Assembly (NCBI RefSeq): GCF_019279795.1
Contig: NC_056731.1
Location: 869,860,023-869,924,022, forward strand
DNA: 64,000 bases
Direction: 5' to 3'
Source of the DNA: Protopterus annectens
Lineage: Eukaryota; Chordata; Ceratodontiformes; Protopteridae
Shown here: positions 44,806-55,957 of the stretch, piece by piece
Layout: each line of letters opens with the position of its first letter
Position numbering within the stretch: position 1 is the stretch's first letter
Program-made: the position numbers and the translations under genes
The notes under the pieces: generated by a model
What the model saw: the letters and a program-made list of their open reading frames with translations, nothing else
Database searches by the model: none
Told to the model about the DNA's origin: nothing

Positions 44806-44905
44806 GAATGTAGGCGAGATGGATCCCAAACATCTAAAGTTATGGTAAGTACATAACTAAAAGATGTTATGTGATCCTATCTCGCCTACATTCTGTACTG
44901 ATGGG
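44806..44905 (-). repeat. ICR of C
   Basis: GAATGTAGGCGAGAT...CTACATTCTG. The junction CTAAAAG/ATGTTATG at 44863/44864 equals the two element tips joined. Confidence 0.85.
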
Positions 44906-44937
44906 ACAGCGTCCCTAGCACCCAATTCCTGGGTGGC

Positions 44938-46066
44938 TCACTGGAAAACACTCCTGAGCACTGTGGAACCAAATGAAGCTCGCCCCCGAGATGCCACATC
45001 CAATTTGTAGTGGGAAATGAAGGTGTGCGGGGAAGACCACGTAGCCGCAGCACAAATGTCACTAATGGCAAGCTTAGAATGGAATGCTATTGAAGTAGCC
45101 ATAGCTCTTGTAGAGTGAGCTTTGACAGAGGTTGTAAGCTCTTTATTAGAAGAGGAATAAGCCTGACTAATACAGTCCCTGATCCATTTGGCAATAGTGA
45201 CCTTTGTGACGGCTTTGTGTCCTTTTCGGATAATAAATTGGGCAAACAATTTATCTGTTTTCAGTGTCTGTTGGGTCCTGCCTAAATAAAAATGCAATTG
45301 CCTGTGAACATCCAATGTGTGGAAGATGTATTCCGCTTTGTTTGAGTACTTTGGAAAGAAAACTGGAAGTTCTAATGACTGTTGCAGGCAAAAACTGGAA
45401 CAAACTTTAGGGACAAAGGATGGATTAGGCCTGAGGGATACTCTATCTTTGTGAAAAACCAGGTACGGTGGTTTTACAGATAGAGCTTGAAGCTCCGAGA
45501 CCCTTCTGGCAGAGGTAATCGCGACCAGAAAGGCGGTTTTCCAAGAAAGAAGTTTCAAATCACAGGTTGCTGCCGGTTCGAAGGGGGGGGGGGGGTTAAG
45601 GCACGTAATACCACATCGAGATCCCACGGAGGAGCAGGAAGAGAAATCGGAGGTCGTAAAAGTGCAGCACCTTTCATGAAGGTTTTACACAGTCTGTTGC
45701 TCATTAAAGGTGGGTTTATAGATTCATGAAAATTGGAAATAGCTGCCAATTGGACCTTGATGGTAGAGACCCCTGACTGAATAGGGAAGTGAGAAATTTT
45801 AGGACTTCTGACACCGGAACAGTGATGGGATCTAGGCCCCGGAGTTGAGCCCAAATAGCAAATCTCTTCCATTTGCTAGAATACAATTTCTTAGTGGCAG
45901 ACTTGTGGTCCGAGGATAAGATACGTATGACTTCCGGGTCTAAAGAATGATTCCTGACTATAGTCGGAAGAGGAGGAGCCAAGCTGTTAACTTTAAAGTG
46001 TGAAGGGACTGATGTAGTTGTCCCGACTGATGAATTAATAGGTCTGGGATCTGATCCAGGAACCAC
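44938..46066 (-). pseudogene. C tyrosine recombinase
   Basis: Begins in an N-terminal SAM-like region (ATKKLYS, WKRFAIWAQLRGL, 45840-45890), then the catalytic region in an uninterrupted 229-codon frame (45627-44938): ITSARRVSELQALSV, HSTRAMATSIAF and a terminal ATWSSPHTFISHYK block. The catalytic Arg, His-x-x-Arg and Tyr are all present. One frameshift near 45580-45720 (a G run at about 45584-45595) separates the halves. It mediates integration of the circular DNA. If the G run is a sequencing slip, the gene could be close to intact. Confidence 0.88.
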
Positions 46067-46087
46067 GGTCCTTCCAGTGCATATTTC

Positions 46088-48026
46088 CTAAGATAGGGGA
46101 ACCATACCTGACGAGGCCAGTAAGGGGCAACTAGAATCATTTTGCTCCCCAAGTAAGACGCCTTTTGGATCACTCTGGGAAGGAGGGGAACTGGAGGGAA
46201 GGCGTATAGCAAGCCGGTGGGCCAAGAATGGGCTAATGCGTCCATAGGACTCTTCCCCCGGAGCTGGAGTGAGAGAGAAGAACTTTCTGCACTTCGCGTT
46301 CAGCGGGGTTGTGAAGAGGTCGCAACAAGGAGTTCCCCATCTGCTGAAGATCTGAGTTGTCACTGCATCGTTCAGAGACCACTCGTGAGGAGAGAGAATA
46401 GTTCTGCTTAGTCTGTCGGCTATCACGTTGGATTTGCCAGGGATACGAGTCGCTGCCAGAAAACGTCTTGTCGCCACTGCCCATTCCCAAACTCTCATGG
46501 CCTCTCTGCAAAGGGGATAGGATCTGGTCCCTCCCTGCTTGTTCAGATACCAGACTACTGACATGTTGTCGGAGTGAATGGCAATTACGCCCTGAGGGAG
46601 GTAATCGTGGAGGGCCTGTAGAGACAGAAACACCGCCCTCATTTCTAAAACGTTGATATGAAGGAGACTCTTCTGAATGCCATTTGCCTTGGACTGACCT
46701 GCCCAGGTAATGCCCCCCCCACCCCATCTGGGAGGCGTCCGTCGTCAATGTGGCCATAGGAGGAGGTGGAACAAAGGGTCGTCCCTGATCCAGGTTGGAG
46801 GGCACCAGCCACCAGCGAAGGTCCCGTTTGCAAGTTTCCGTGATCCGTATGAGGTGACGGAGAGGGAGATCCTGAAAGGACCACTGTGTCGATAGGAGCC
46901 ACTGGAGAATTTTCTCATATGCAATCTTGCTAAGGGGACTAGGAGAACAGTGGCCGACAGAGCCTAATAGCTGCAGGACCATCCTGGCTGGAGCTTTGGA
47001 TCCGAGAAGCAAGGCTCTGACTTGAGCCTGTATAGTCTGTATCCTTTCTGTAGGAAGATAGACCCGCATTTGGTTTGAGTCTCTCTCTACTCCGATGAAC
47101 CTTATGCGCGGAGATGGCAGCAATACAGACTTTGGCCAATTGAAGGTAATTCCAAGGGAAGTGCCTAGTGATATGGTGGCTTGTAGGTTCTGCAATAGTA
47201 GACGCCTGGAGGTGGCAGTTAGGAGCCAGTCGTCCAGATACGGAAACACCTGGAATCCTCGACTCCTCAGGTGAGCAGTCACGACTGCCAAACATTTGGT
47301 GAACACCCTGGGGGCTGTGGTGAGACCAAAGGGCAGTGCGCAGAACTGAAAATGACCATCTCCCAGGCTGAAGCGCAAATGTCTCCTGGACACCTGATCT
47401 TTCAGGATGTGATAATAGGCGTCCTTGAGATCTATGGAGCACATCCAAACACCTTTCTCCAGCAGTGGGAGAATGGATTGTAAGGTGACCATTCGGAACT
47501 TGGACTTTTTGACTGATCGATTTAGGATGCTGAGATCCAAAATGGGCCTCAAGTCCCCAGTCTTTTTTGGCACTAAAAAGAACCTCGAGTAAGTCCCTAA
47601 TCCGATCTGGTCTGCGGGGACCGGATGGATGACTCCTTTTTGAAGCAGCTTTGAGATTTCTAAGGCTGAGATTTCCCGTTGACTAGGTGGTGGGTCCGGG
47701 ATTTTCTTGGACGGCGGTGGGGGGTTTGAAAAGGGAATGTTGCAACCTCCGGCGATGATTCGAAGCACCCATCGGTCCTGAGTGATACCTTCCCAGGCTT
47801 TTAGGTGCCTCGAAAAACGACCCCCGACTGGCTCTGGAGCTGCACAGTCGAGCAATCCTTCAGGGATTGCGTGGAAGGCTGAAGAGCCACGAAAGGACTC
47901 GCGGTCTCCAGTGTTGCGGGGGCCTCTGCGACGGCGTCTTCCAGAAAAAATTCCCCCTCCTCTGCCTCTAGAAGGGGGATCGTCCTGCTGCGAGGGATAA
48001 GACTTCTGGGATTTACGGAACCACAT
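46088..48026 (-). pseudogene. pol: C RT, RNase H and methylase-like region
   Basis: An Arg/Gly-rich linker (GRGGG-IFSGRRRRRG) is followed by RT: FFLVPKKTGDLRPILDLSI, MCSIDLKDAYYHI, FCALPFGLTTAPRVFTKCL and FPYLDDWLLTA, with YLDD intact (about 47236-47247). RNase H: TTDASQMGWGGHYLGRSVQG, then after a one-base shift near 46665 HINVLEMRAVFLSLQAL, IHSDNMSVVWYLNKQGGTR and VIADRLSR. Methylase-like: LLYAFPPVPLLPRVIQKAS and LVAPYWPRQVWFPYL (46090-46230), in yet another frame. RT itself is uninterrupted. Two indels separate the three domains. Confidence 0.9.
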
Positions 48027-48029
48027 TTT

Positions 48030-50140
48030 CCCTCCTCTTTTAGCCTTGGGGTAAGGCCGAAAGGGAGTGGAAAATCATGCCCCTACGGCAGTCAAAGTCT
48101 TACCTTCTTGCTCACAGAGGGTCAATGTGTCCTTTACCTTGGGTCCAAACAAAGAGGACCCATCAAAGGGAGCGTCGGCAATGGAAGACAAAGGCTTCCG
48201 CAAAATGACACCGGCGGAGCCAGGCTTGCCTCCGTAGAGCAACACCCGTACCCGCCTCTCTACTCGCCCCTTCGGCTGCATATGAAATGAGCCTCATGGA
48301 CGAGTTTTATATCGATGACAGCGTAGCCAACTGAGAGCCAACCGTCTGGGCCAGCTGCTCAGGTAGGTTACCCAAGAGGGTATCTGAAAGCTCCTTGATC
48401 AGATCCCTCTGAAATCTAGTGAAGTGCGTTAAATAGTTCAGGGACCTTAAGGTAAAGGCCGCTGAACTGAGGGTGCGCTTCCCGTACCGATCCATGCTCC
48501 TAGACTCCTTATTTGGAGGATGGACGGACGTCGAAGCCTCTGCTACATCTTGTTGGGTAGCAGATGCCACCACCAAGGCATCTACAGCCACACCTTTGGT
48601 CAAAAACTCCTTCTCTGGGGTGCTGATAAGAACTTATTTGGGCGAGCAGGCACCGGTTCCACAGAGTCTGGATGTTCCCACGCCTTCGACAGATCAAATC
48701 TAGGAGCACGAAGGACGAAGACACCCAGGAGGCGGAGGGCTGAGCCCTGAAGGCCTTGAGGAACACCGACTCGTCAGCGGAAGGGGGTTTGGAATGCCAG
48801 CCGCCTCGTTGTTTGAGGGCTTCCAAGATGTCTGCAAAGGAGACATCATCTGAGGACAACTTAGGGGACCCCTCCGCATCATCAAGATCGGTGTCCGACG
48901 TGTGAGACTCATCGGGGGAGTCGACGTGCTTCCTCTTGCACAGTCTTTTCCTTGGGGGTTCCTCCAAAGAAGCTTCAGAGGGACCTCCAGGAGGGGGGGA
49001 ACCCCCACTGGGGGTGACCTCAGGCCCCGGGGCTCCGCTGTCTAGGGACAGGGGGACTACCAAAGACCCAGTCTCTGTGTGTAGGGAAGGTGCTGGTGAG
49101 ACCGTGGAGGTAGCCAAAGAAGATTTGGCCAAAGCACTCCTCATGGCCCAGAAGGCCGGACCGCCAGAGTCCTGGGAAGGTCCAACCCCCGTGGCCACAA
49201 CAGTAGACTGTACCCCCGCAGCAGACGCACCGAGAGGAAGGCTCGGAACCGAAAACATCGGTCCCGAAGCGTCCCCCCCCCCAGGGCCGATGGAGGAGGT
49301 CCGCGTACCGAACTCGACTCGAGAGCCGGGCTTGGAGTAAGGGTCGGGGCCGACCCGAAAACCTCCATCGGCTCCACCAGCGCCGAGGCTGTTGGAGGAG
49401 GAACCAGAACTACAGGGTGGGCCATTGGCTCCGAAGCCGAATGGGCTGGAGCTGAAACTAATTTCTGGAATACAGGAGACTGAAACAGTCTTAGGAGCAC
49501 CCTGTCGATGTCCGAATCCGACATCTTGGAAGATTGGGAGGAGACCGACCGGGCCCGAACAGACTTCTCCATCGGCTCCGAAGGACTGGGGGACCGGCTC
49601 CGAATAGACTCTACCAGTATCGGTGCTGAGGGAGATTCCAAAACAATTTCCCTCGGTGCAGAGGAGGGCTTCGGCGCCGAAGGGGAAGAGTCTGAGCCGG
49701 CAACCCTCATCGGCTCCAAAATCAGTGGAGCCGATGAACGTGACCCGCCTCTCGAAGCCCCAGCCATTGGCTCCGAAACCAGAGGAGTCGAGACTGGAGG
49801 CATCGAGGCAGACAGTTCCGCCCTCTGCTCCGAAGTCCGTGGAACCGATGGAGAAGCCTGCTTAGATTTCTTACTGGTAGGTTCCGACGGACTGGTCGGA
49901 GCCGACGATTTCTTTTTCTTAGCTGGAGTGGAAGAGGAAGATAAGGCCTCCTCGAAGGAGGGTTTAATAAGCCCTTTCAAGATCAATTTATTCTTTCTCT
50001 CTTGGAGGACCCTAGAGGAAAAAGCGTGACACACGCTGCAAGACTCCTGTAGGTGTTTGGCGCCTAAACAGTACACGCATAAGGAGTGATCATCGGTGAT
50101 GGACATTTTATAGTTGCATCTCGTGCACTTCTTAAATCCT
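48030..50140 (-). pseudogene. gag: C gag
   Basis: The N-terminal module starts at about 50132: KKCTRCNYKM, CVYCLG-x-x-H and CSVCHAFSSRVLQERKNK. The next region is Ser/Pro-rich with five EPM repeats (such as SEPMAG, LILEPM, SEPMEK, LVEPMEV), whose codons are the GGAGCCGATG word. Then KRLCKRKHVDSP, SDTDLDDAEG and SFADILEALKQRGG (48800-48960), then the capsid-like motif SVHPPNKESRSMDRYGKR and LTHFTRFQRDLIKELS (48390-48530), then DGSSLFGPKVKDTL (48130-48165). Frameshifts near 49250 and 48620. The expected start Met is not present at the position used by C3. Confidence 0.85.
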
Positions 50141-50581
50141 GAGGGTCTATGCTCTTTGGACTAGTGCCTGTAAACTATTCACTATATCTAGAAAAAACAC
50201 AATGTATGTCACTTAGTAAAGATTTTAACAATAAACCTTTTTTTTTTTTTTTTTTAAACGAAGGCAAAAGCCCAAATACAACCACAAAAAACACCAAAAA
50301 GGAGGGCCAAGAACCCTCTAACTTAAACAGGTACTGGACCTCTCTAAAAATAAGAAGACTCACTAAAGAATAGGGGAAGGCCCCTCTAACTTAAACGGAA
50401 ACCTTTCCCTGTTCAATCACACAAATTTACCGCAAAAATACTCAAAAAACACACTGATACACAACGATAGCTGTTAAAACAGCTTTTGGGTAAAGAATAA
50501 AGAATTTCCTGACAGAAAAACTTTAAAGAAAAACAGCACTTAGCTCAGCCAAGTTCGAGACCACGTCCTAGCTTGTAAGCG

Positions 50582-50741
50582 GCAAACGAGATCTGGGGGA
50601 TTAGTGGTGGTGCATCCTGGGATAGGGAATAGCTCAGCCAATAAGAGGCTTCGCTCTATAGCATAGCGTGCAGAGTCGGAGCCGAGGATCGGCTCAGAGC
50701 CCATCAGTACAGAATGTAGGCGAGATAGGATCACATAACAT
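50582..50741 (-). repeat. 5' terminal inverted repeat of C
   Basis: Partner of 44492-44678. The dyad CGGAGCCGA / TCGGCTCAG lies at 50677-50697, and CCAAT at 50638-50642. No clear TATA box; a CTATAG word is near 50655. Confidence 0.85.
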
Positions 50742-50850
50742 CAATAGTTGCAAGCAAATACACCATAAAGAAATACCCCAAATAGGTTGTATGATAAAGG
50801 TGTTTGTCATAAGCCCTGTCCTAAGAGGGGATGGAGGAAGGGTAACCTGG

Positions 50851-50946
50851 ACTGCAGCTGTATGAGCACTTGAACATCTACACTTATGGTAGGTACAAAA
50901 CTGTACTATGTTCATAGTGCATACAGCTGCAGTCATCACACTTGGG
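50851..50946 (-). repeat. ICR of B
   Basis: ACTGCAGCTG...CACTTGGG. The junction GTACT/ATGTTC at 50907/50908 equals the two outer tips of B joined. Confidence 0.85.
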
Positions 50947-50977
50947 TAGAATCCCAAAGCTAAGTAAGGGTGGTAGG

Positions 50978-51985
50978 TACTAATTGGAACTAGGAGGGGC
51001 TAGGATGCCCTGCAGGACTGCTGTGGCAAAGCCCGCTCTAGATTTTGAGTATAGTGGAAGGTGGTAGTGCTTGGAGAAAGTGTGCACTGAACTCCAAGTA
51101 GCTGCTTCCAAAATGTCCTTGGTAGGGACCCCCCTGAGGAAAGCTGTAGAGGTAGCTGTAGCCCTGGTGGAGTGGGATCTGATGTAGACAGGCACTGATT
51201 TTCCATGAAATGAAAAACAAAAGCGTATGCAGTGGGCTATCCATTTTGAAATGGTCTGTTTGGAAATAGCCTTTCCTTGAGCACCTGTAGCATAGGACAC
51301 AAAGAGCTGCTCAGATTTCCTGAATGACTTTGTTCTGTCCAAGTAATAACGAAGTTGCCTGTGAATGTCCAAGGAGTGTAGTAGCTTCTCTCCTTTGTTC
51401 TGTGGATTTGGATAAAAGGTAGGAAAATGAATAGTCTGATTCAAAGCTACACTGGATACTACCTTTGGCATGAAGGGTTGGTTCGTAAGGAAACCCTGTC
51501 CTGATGGAAAATGATGAATGGTTGCACAGCCATGAGGGCCTGTAGCTCCGAAACCCTGCGTGCTGAGGTAATAGCCAGAAGGAAGGCTGTTTTCCACGAC
51601 AAGTATTGTAGCTCTGTTGAAGCCGGCTCAAAGGGAGGCAGGGTCAGCTTTTCCAATACGAAGTTGAGGTCCCAAGCTGGGACTGGTGGTTTCCATAGGG
51701 GTTTTATATTTTTTGCCCCTCTGAGGAACTGCCTTAATAGAGGATGTGAGAATAAAGGAGGATCTGTATTGTATTGTGCTGAAATGGCTGAAGCGTGAAT
51801 CTTGATGGAGAAGGAAAGGCCACTGTTTAACATCTCAGCTAGGTAATGTAAAATTTGAGGTATATTTATTACCCAAGGATTCTGGCCCTTTTCTTGATTT
51901 CAGGAACAAAATCGTTTCCATTTGGCAGAGTAGGTTTTTCTAGTAGAGGGTCTCCTGGCCTCCAAGATGACATCCTGCACCTCCT
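50978..51985 (-). pseudogene. B tyrosine recombinase
   Basis: N-terminal block ILEARRPSTRKTYSAKWKR (about 51915-51970) followed by a stop at about 51900. Then SAISAQYNTDPPLFSHPLLR, ITSARRVSELQALM (about 51540-51580, catalytic Arg), then after a shift near 51480 HSTRATATSTAFLRG and AATWSSVHTFSKHYH (51060-51185), with catalytic His-x-x-Arg and Tyr. Ends ILAPPSSN. One stop and one frameshift inactivate it. It is the best readout of the A/B-type recombinase in the window. Confidence 0.88.
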
Positions 51986-52149
51986 TGGAGAGAAGAGTCT
52001 GTTGGGAAATTAAGGTATTCTCCATGCAGCTAGATTTAAGGTTTTGAGCTGGCTGTGAAGGGTTTTGTAGTTGTGCTGGGACAACAGAAGAGGAACTAGA
52101 GGTAGGATCCTTGGTGGGGAGTGTGACAGGCTCTTTAGGAGAGGATACC

Positions 52150-53890
52150 AGTGTTTTCGTGGTCAGTCTGGAGCAATGAGAATCATTTGTGGCCTCTCTG
52201 CTCTGGCTTTTAATAGAACTTTGGTCAGTAGAGGAAGAGGCGGGAAGGCATAGACTGTCAATGTTGTCCAATTGAAAGAGCGTGCGTCCACTTTCCAGGC
52301 CTGTGGATGATAGGGTCCTTGAACAGAATTTTTCCAACTGGTAATTTCTGTGGGAAGCAAATAGATCTATGTCTGGCTGTCCCCATGCCGGAGTTATCTT
52401 TAAGACTTGAGGATGCAACTTCCATTTGTGTGGGTCTGTCATATTTCTGCTCAAGTTGCCTGCCAGTGTGTTTTCCTTCCCTGGCAGGAATTGAGCCTGT
52501 AGTTGAATTTGTAATTCCAGTGCTGTGTTCCACAGGGTCATAGCTTGCCTGCACAGGGGGTATGAATGAGTCCCTCCCTGTTTGTTTATGTACCACATGA
52601 CTGTGGTGTTGTCTGTCCTTATTAATAGCTGGCCTGGATGCAGTAGGTCTTTGAAGGTCATAAGAGCATTTTGCACGGCTAGCATCTCCTTTTGGTTGAT
52701 GTGTAGGTGCTTCTCTTTTTGGGACCATTTTCCCTGAATGCAATGATCTGCCATGTGTGCTCCCCAGGCGTAGTCTGAGGCGTCTGTTGTGATGATTTGA
52801 GTTGCTTGAGGTAAATAGAAAGGGAGACCTGCGTTTGACATGCTTGAGCCCACCACAAAAATTCCTTTTGAAGGCATGGTATGAGTGGTATAGTTGTTTC
52901 CAAGCTGTGGCTGTGTTGAGACCATAAGTTTTTTTAGCTATCATTGTAGTTTCCTCATATGCAGCTTTGCACATGGTATCAGTAGGATGCAAGATGCCAT
53001 GAACCCCAGAGCATGCAGGACTTTCCTTGCAGTTAGTCTGGTTAAAGTTGCCATTTTGTTGAAGTATTGAGACAGTTGCCCTTGTCTGTCTGGCATGAGG
53101 TAGGCCATCTGGGTTGTTGTATTTAAGCTGGCACCCAGGAAAATTATCTGTTGAGAAGGTATTAGTTTTGATTTCTTTTTGTTCACTGTGTAACCCAGGT
53201 AGTTTAACAGTTTTATTACAAACGCCAGATGCTGCAATAGAATATCCTTGCTGTCCGCTTGGATCAGGCAGTCGTCCAGATATGGGTAGATTTGTATTCC
53301 TTGTTGTCTGCAGAAGGCAATTACTGATGCCAGGCATTTCGTAAACACTCTGGGCGCAGTAGATAAGCCAAAGGGCAATGCAGAGAATTGGTAATGGGTT
53401 GAACCTGCAAGAAATCTGAGGCATCTTCTGCAATCTTGTCTGATAGGGACATGCAGGTATGCCTCCTTGAGGTCCAACGTTACCAGCCAAGACTCCTTGC
53501 CCAGCATGGGAAGAAGCTGCTGTAATGTGAGCATCTTGAATTTTGGTACCTCTAGATATGTGTTTAGGATAGATAGGTCTAAGATGGGTCCCCAATCTTT
53601 GTCCTTCCTTGGTACCAGAAATAGTCTGGAATAAAAACCTTAACCTTGTTCTTTTGCAGGTACCTCTTGAATTGCTTTCATATCCATGAGTGTGGAAATT
53701 TGTCTTTGTGCCTCTGCCCATTGATTTTGTGGCAGGTTTGGCATGCCTCTTATTTTTGGAAGGGTGTGAAAGTAGAACCTGTAGCCTCGGTCTATAATGT
53801 CCAGAATCCATTTGTCTTTTGTAACAATGTGCCAGTTTTTTTGAAAATAAGGCCAGTTTTCCACCCAAAGGTAGTTCCATTATAGCCTTG
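52150..53890 (-). pseudogene. pol: B RT, RNase H and methylase-like region
   Basis: Pre-RT segment LPLGG and WILDIIDRGYRFYF. RT: LVTLDLKEAYLHVPI, FSALPFGLSTAPRVFTKCL, IYPYLDDCLIQAD (YLDD intact, about 53270-53281), FLGASLNTTTQM. RNase H: ITTDASDYAWGAHMA, HINQKEMLAVQNAL, IRTDNTTVMWYINKQGGTH, LAGNLSRN. Methylase-like: PDIDLFASHRNYQL, then in another frame WKVDARSFNWTTLTVYAFPPL then MILIAPD. The RT/RNase H join and the methylase-like join each carry an indel (near 52930 and 52320). Confidence 0.9.
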
Positions 53891-53899
53891 TTTGGCAGG

Positions 53900-55669
53900 C
53901 ATAGGGGGAAGTAATTGTGCCTGCTTTTTAAATGACTGTGGTCCATCTTCTCCACCTCTTGGGGTTGGTGCTTGCCACTGTCTAGCTCTGCAAGATCCTT
54001 GAGGTTGTCCTCTACCCCTTGGGCGTCTGTATCTGCCCCTTTGAGGTCTGTCCGTGGCTGGAAAAGACCAATTTTTTGAAGGCCAGTTTCTGCTGAAGCG
54101 TGGAGGTTGCACCTGCAAGAAATCTTTAACTGTTTGCATAATTTCGCTTTTTCCTCCATTTTCTTTAGTACCTCCTCAGTTTTAACACCGAATACATCTT
54201 TTTGAAGTGGTGCAACTAATAAATTTTGCTTTGACATGATCTGGTAAGGTTTGCTCTGAGCCAAGCATGTCAACGTATGACAGACCCAGTGACAGCAGCT
54301 CTACACGAGGTCTCTAAAGCATCAAAACCACACTGCAAGGTATGTTTACCCACTTGCTCTGCTCCATGCAACAAATCCTGCAACTCTTTCAAATCTGGTT
54401 GTTCTGTTTGTGTCATTTTGCTTTTCAGCTGAGATAACAAAAACCGTTAGTACTTTAACACATGAAATTGATAGTTTAATGCCCTCATGGTTAAAGTGGC
54501 TGATGTATACACCTCCCCCCCCCCCACCTTTCTAATGCTCTGGAATCCCTCTCTGAGGGTAAAGGGTTTTTAGCAGTAGAGGCCATAATCCCCTTGGGAC
54601 CCTGTGAAATTGTTTCTGGGTCAGCAGTATGGCTTTTATAAAGGAACTGATGAGAATCAGGAACCCGGTAATACCTGTCTGGTTTAACAGGGGCTGGAGG
54701 TAGAGAGTCTGGATTAAGACTGGCTTTTGCGAACACATCATCCAAAATATCTAAAACAGGAGGGATAGCCAGGGACCTATGCTGGGGGAGCAGTAGAAAT
54801 TCCCTGAGCCTTTACTTGGAATCAGAGTAATCTTGGCCTTCCCAGTGGAAGTGCTCTCTCAATGTATGCAGGGTTTCCCCAAAATAGTAGTCCTTGGGCG
54901 AGGAATAGACTCCTCAGCATCAGAGTCTTCAAAAGGGGAATAGGTGTAATCCTGGTCCTCAGAATGGTCTGAGGTAATAGAAGCCTGGTCTGAGGAAGGG
55001 TAGTCTTCCTCCAATCTGGGTCTTTTGTCTGAGGGGGGTTGAGAACCCCTGATGAGAGTTATCAAATCTTCAGCCATTTTAAGCATCTGTTTTTTAGGCA
55101 TGGGGCCTTGAGAGGAGGTCTGAGGACCCTGTTTTTTAGTTTTCATTGCAGCTTTAGATTTAGTGAAGGATTTAACAGAGAAGGTGGTAGGCCTGAAGAC
55201 GCCTTCAGAAATGGCAGGCCTCACTAAATTTTCGGTTTCCCCGCCAAGAGTGGCGTCGGTATCTGCAGTGGGAATGGAGACAGAGGAACCTGCGACCTCG
55301 GGTACTGAAGTCACCAGTAAAATAGTTTCATCAGTAGTCAGGGGCTGCATAGGCGCCTCGCTGAGAACCGGTAGTCGGCCTAAGCGTGGTCTCAGTACTC
55401 GGTGCAGACCTCGGATGTCGGTCCTTGTCTTTGCGTCTTTTGCCTAAAACTGGCGTCTGTGTATCCGACATGATAGAATTAAATTTTTTGCCAAAATAAT
55501 GAAGGGCGAACTCCGCCCGGTGCTTAATAGTGCGTTTGTTGAACCTAGCACGAAAACGGCAGGCCGAGACGTCGTGGTCTGGCCCTAAGCAAGGTATACA
55601 GAAAGAGTGGAAATCCTTATGCGGTATTTGCTTCCCACAAGAAATGCAATTATTAACTTTGTCTGACAT
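53900..55669 (-). pseudogene. gag: B gag
   Basis: Start set at 55669, an ATG shared with A2 (28488); a longer reading from 55780 has no ATG. N-terminal module CISCGKQ, CIPCLG-x-x-H and SACRFRARF (final Cys replaced). Acidic Ser-rich middle, KKQMLKMAEDLITLIRGSQP (about 55040-55100), KPDRYYRVPDSHQFLYK, QGPKGIMA, SRALERWGGG (54520-54690), and near 54080 VQPPRFSRNWPSKNW. Four frame changes. Confidence 0.85.
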
Positions 55670-55784
55670 CGGTCTGAGGCAAGAAAAAAGTTTCACTTCG
55701 GCTGAAATACTGTTCGTAAATCTCAGGAGCTGGCCGACCGGCACTTGCGAACTGCTTCTGCTTCGGGCACCGCGCGGCAAGAAA

Positions 55785-55957
55785 GACTAAAGAAAATGGC
55801 GTCTGCTGCCTCTTTTATACCCCTGCCGCACAGACGTCAGGGAAGAAGCGACGACAACCGACGCCGGACCTAGACTTTGGAATTCGGCCGACCGAGGACC
55901 CGCCTGACGGCAGGATAACCCAAGTGTGATGACTGCAGCTGTATGCATGATGAACAT
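55785..55957 (-). repeat. 5' terminal inverted repeat of B
   Basis: Partner of 44206-44440. On - it begins ATGTTCATCATGCATACAGC and includes the promoter pair. Inserted between CTTTGTCC and CGCAA of C4 gag without visible duplication. Confidence 0.85.
55813..55839 (-). promoter_or_regulatory. CRE-like site plus TATA promoter of B
   Basis: On -: TGACGTCT (55832-55839, one change from the CRE), 12 nt, TATAAAA (55813-55819). Points into gag, ATG at 55669. Confidence 0.65.

Larger units (their letters stand above)
44492..50741 (-). mobile_element. DIRS-type retrotransposon C, full length
   Basis: A 6.25-kb C-type element inserted in the 3' tail of B. Left end (its 3' end) at 44492 (CTTTTAGTTATG), right end (its 5' end) at 50741 (...CACATAACAT). 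Both tips are joined in reverse in its ICR at 44863/44864. Contains gag, RT/RNase H/methylase-like and recombinase. It must be the youngest insertion of this nest and is the best-preserved C-type copy. Confidence 0.92.
44206..55957 (-). mobile_element. DIRS-type retrotransposon B, interrupted by C
   Basis: On -: 5' tip at 55957 (ATGTTCATCATGC...), gag, RT/RNase H/methylase-like, recombinase, ICR (50851-50946), a tail to 50742, then the C insertion (44492-50741), then the last part with the 3' repeat down to 44206 (AGTACAGTTTTG). Removing C leaves about 5.5 kb, the same size as A2. Both ends are predicted by its ICR. It is inserted in C4 gag. Confidence 0.9.
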
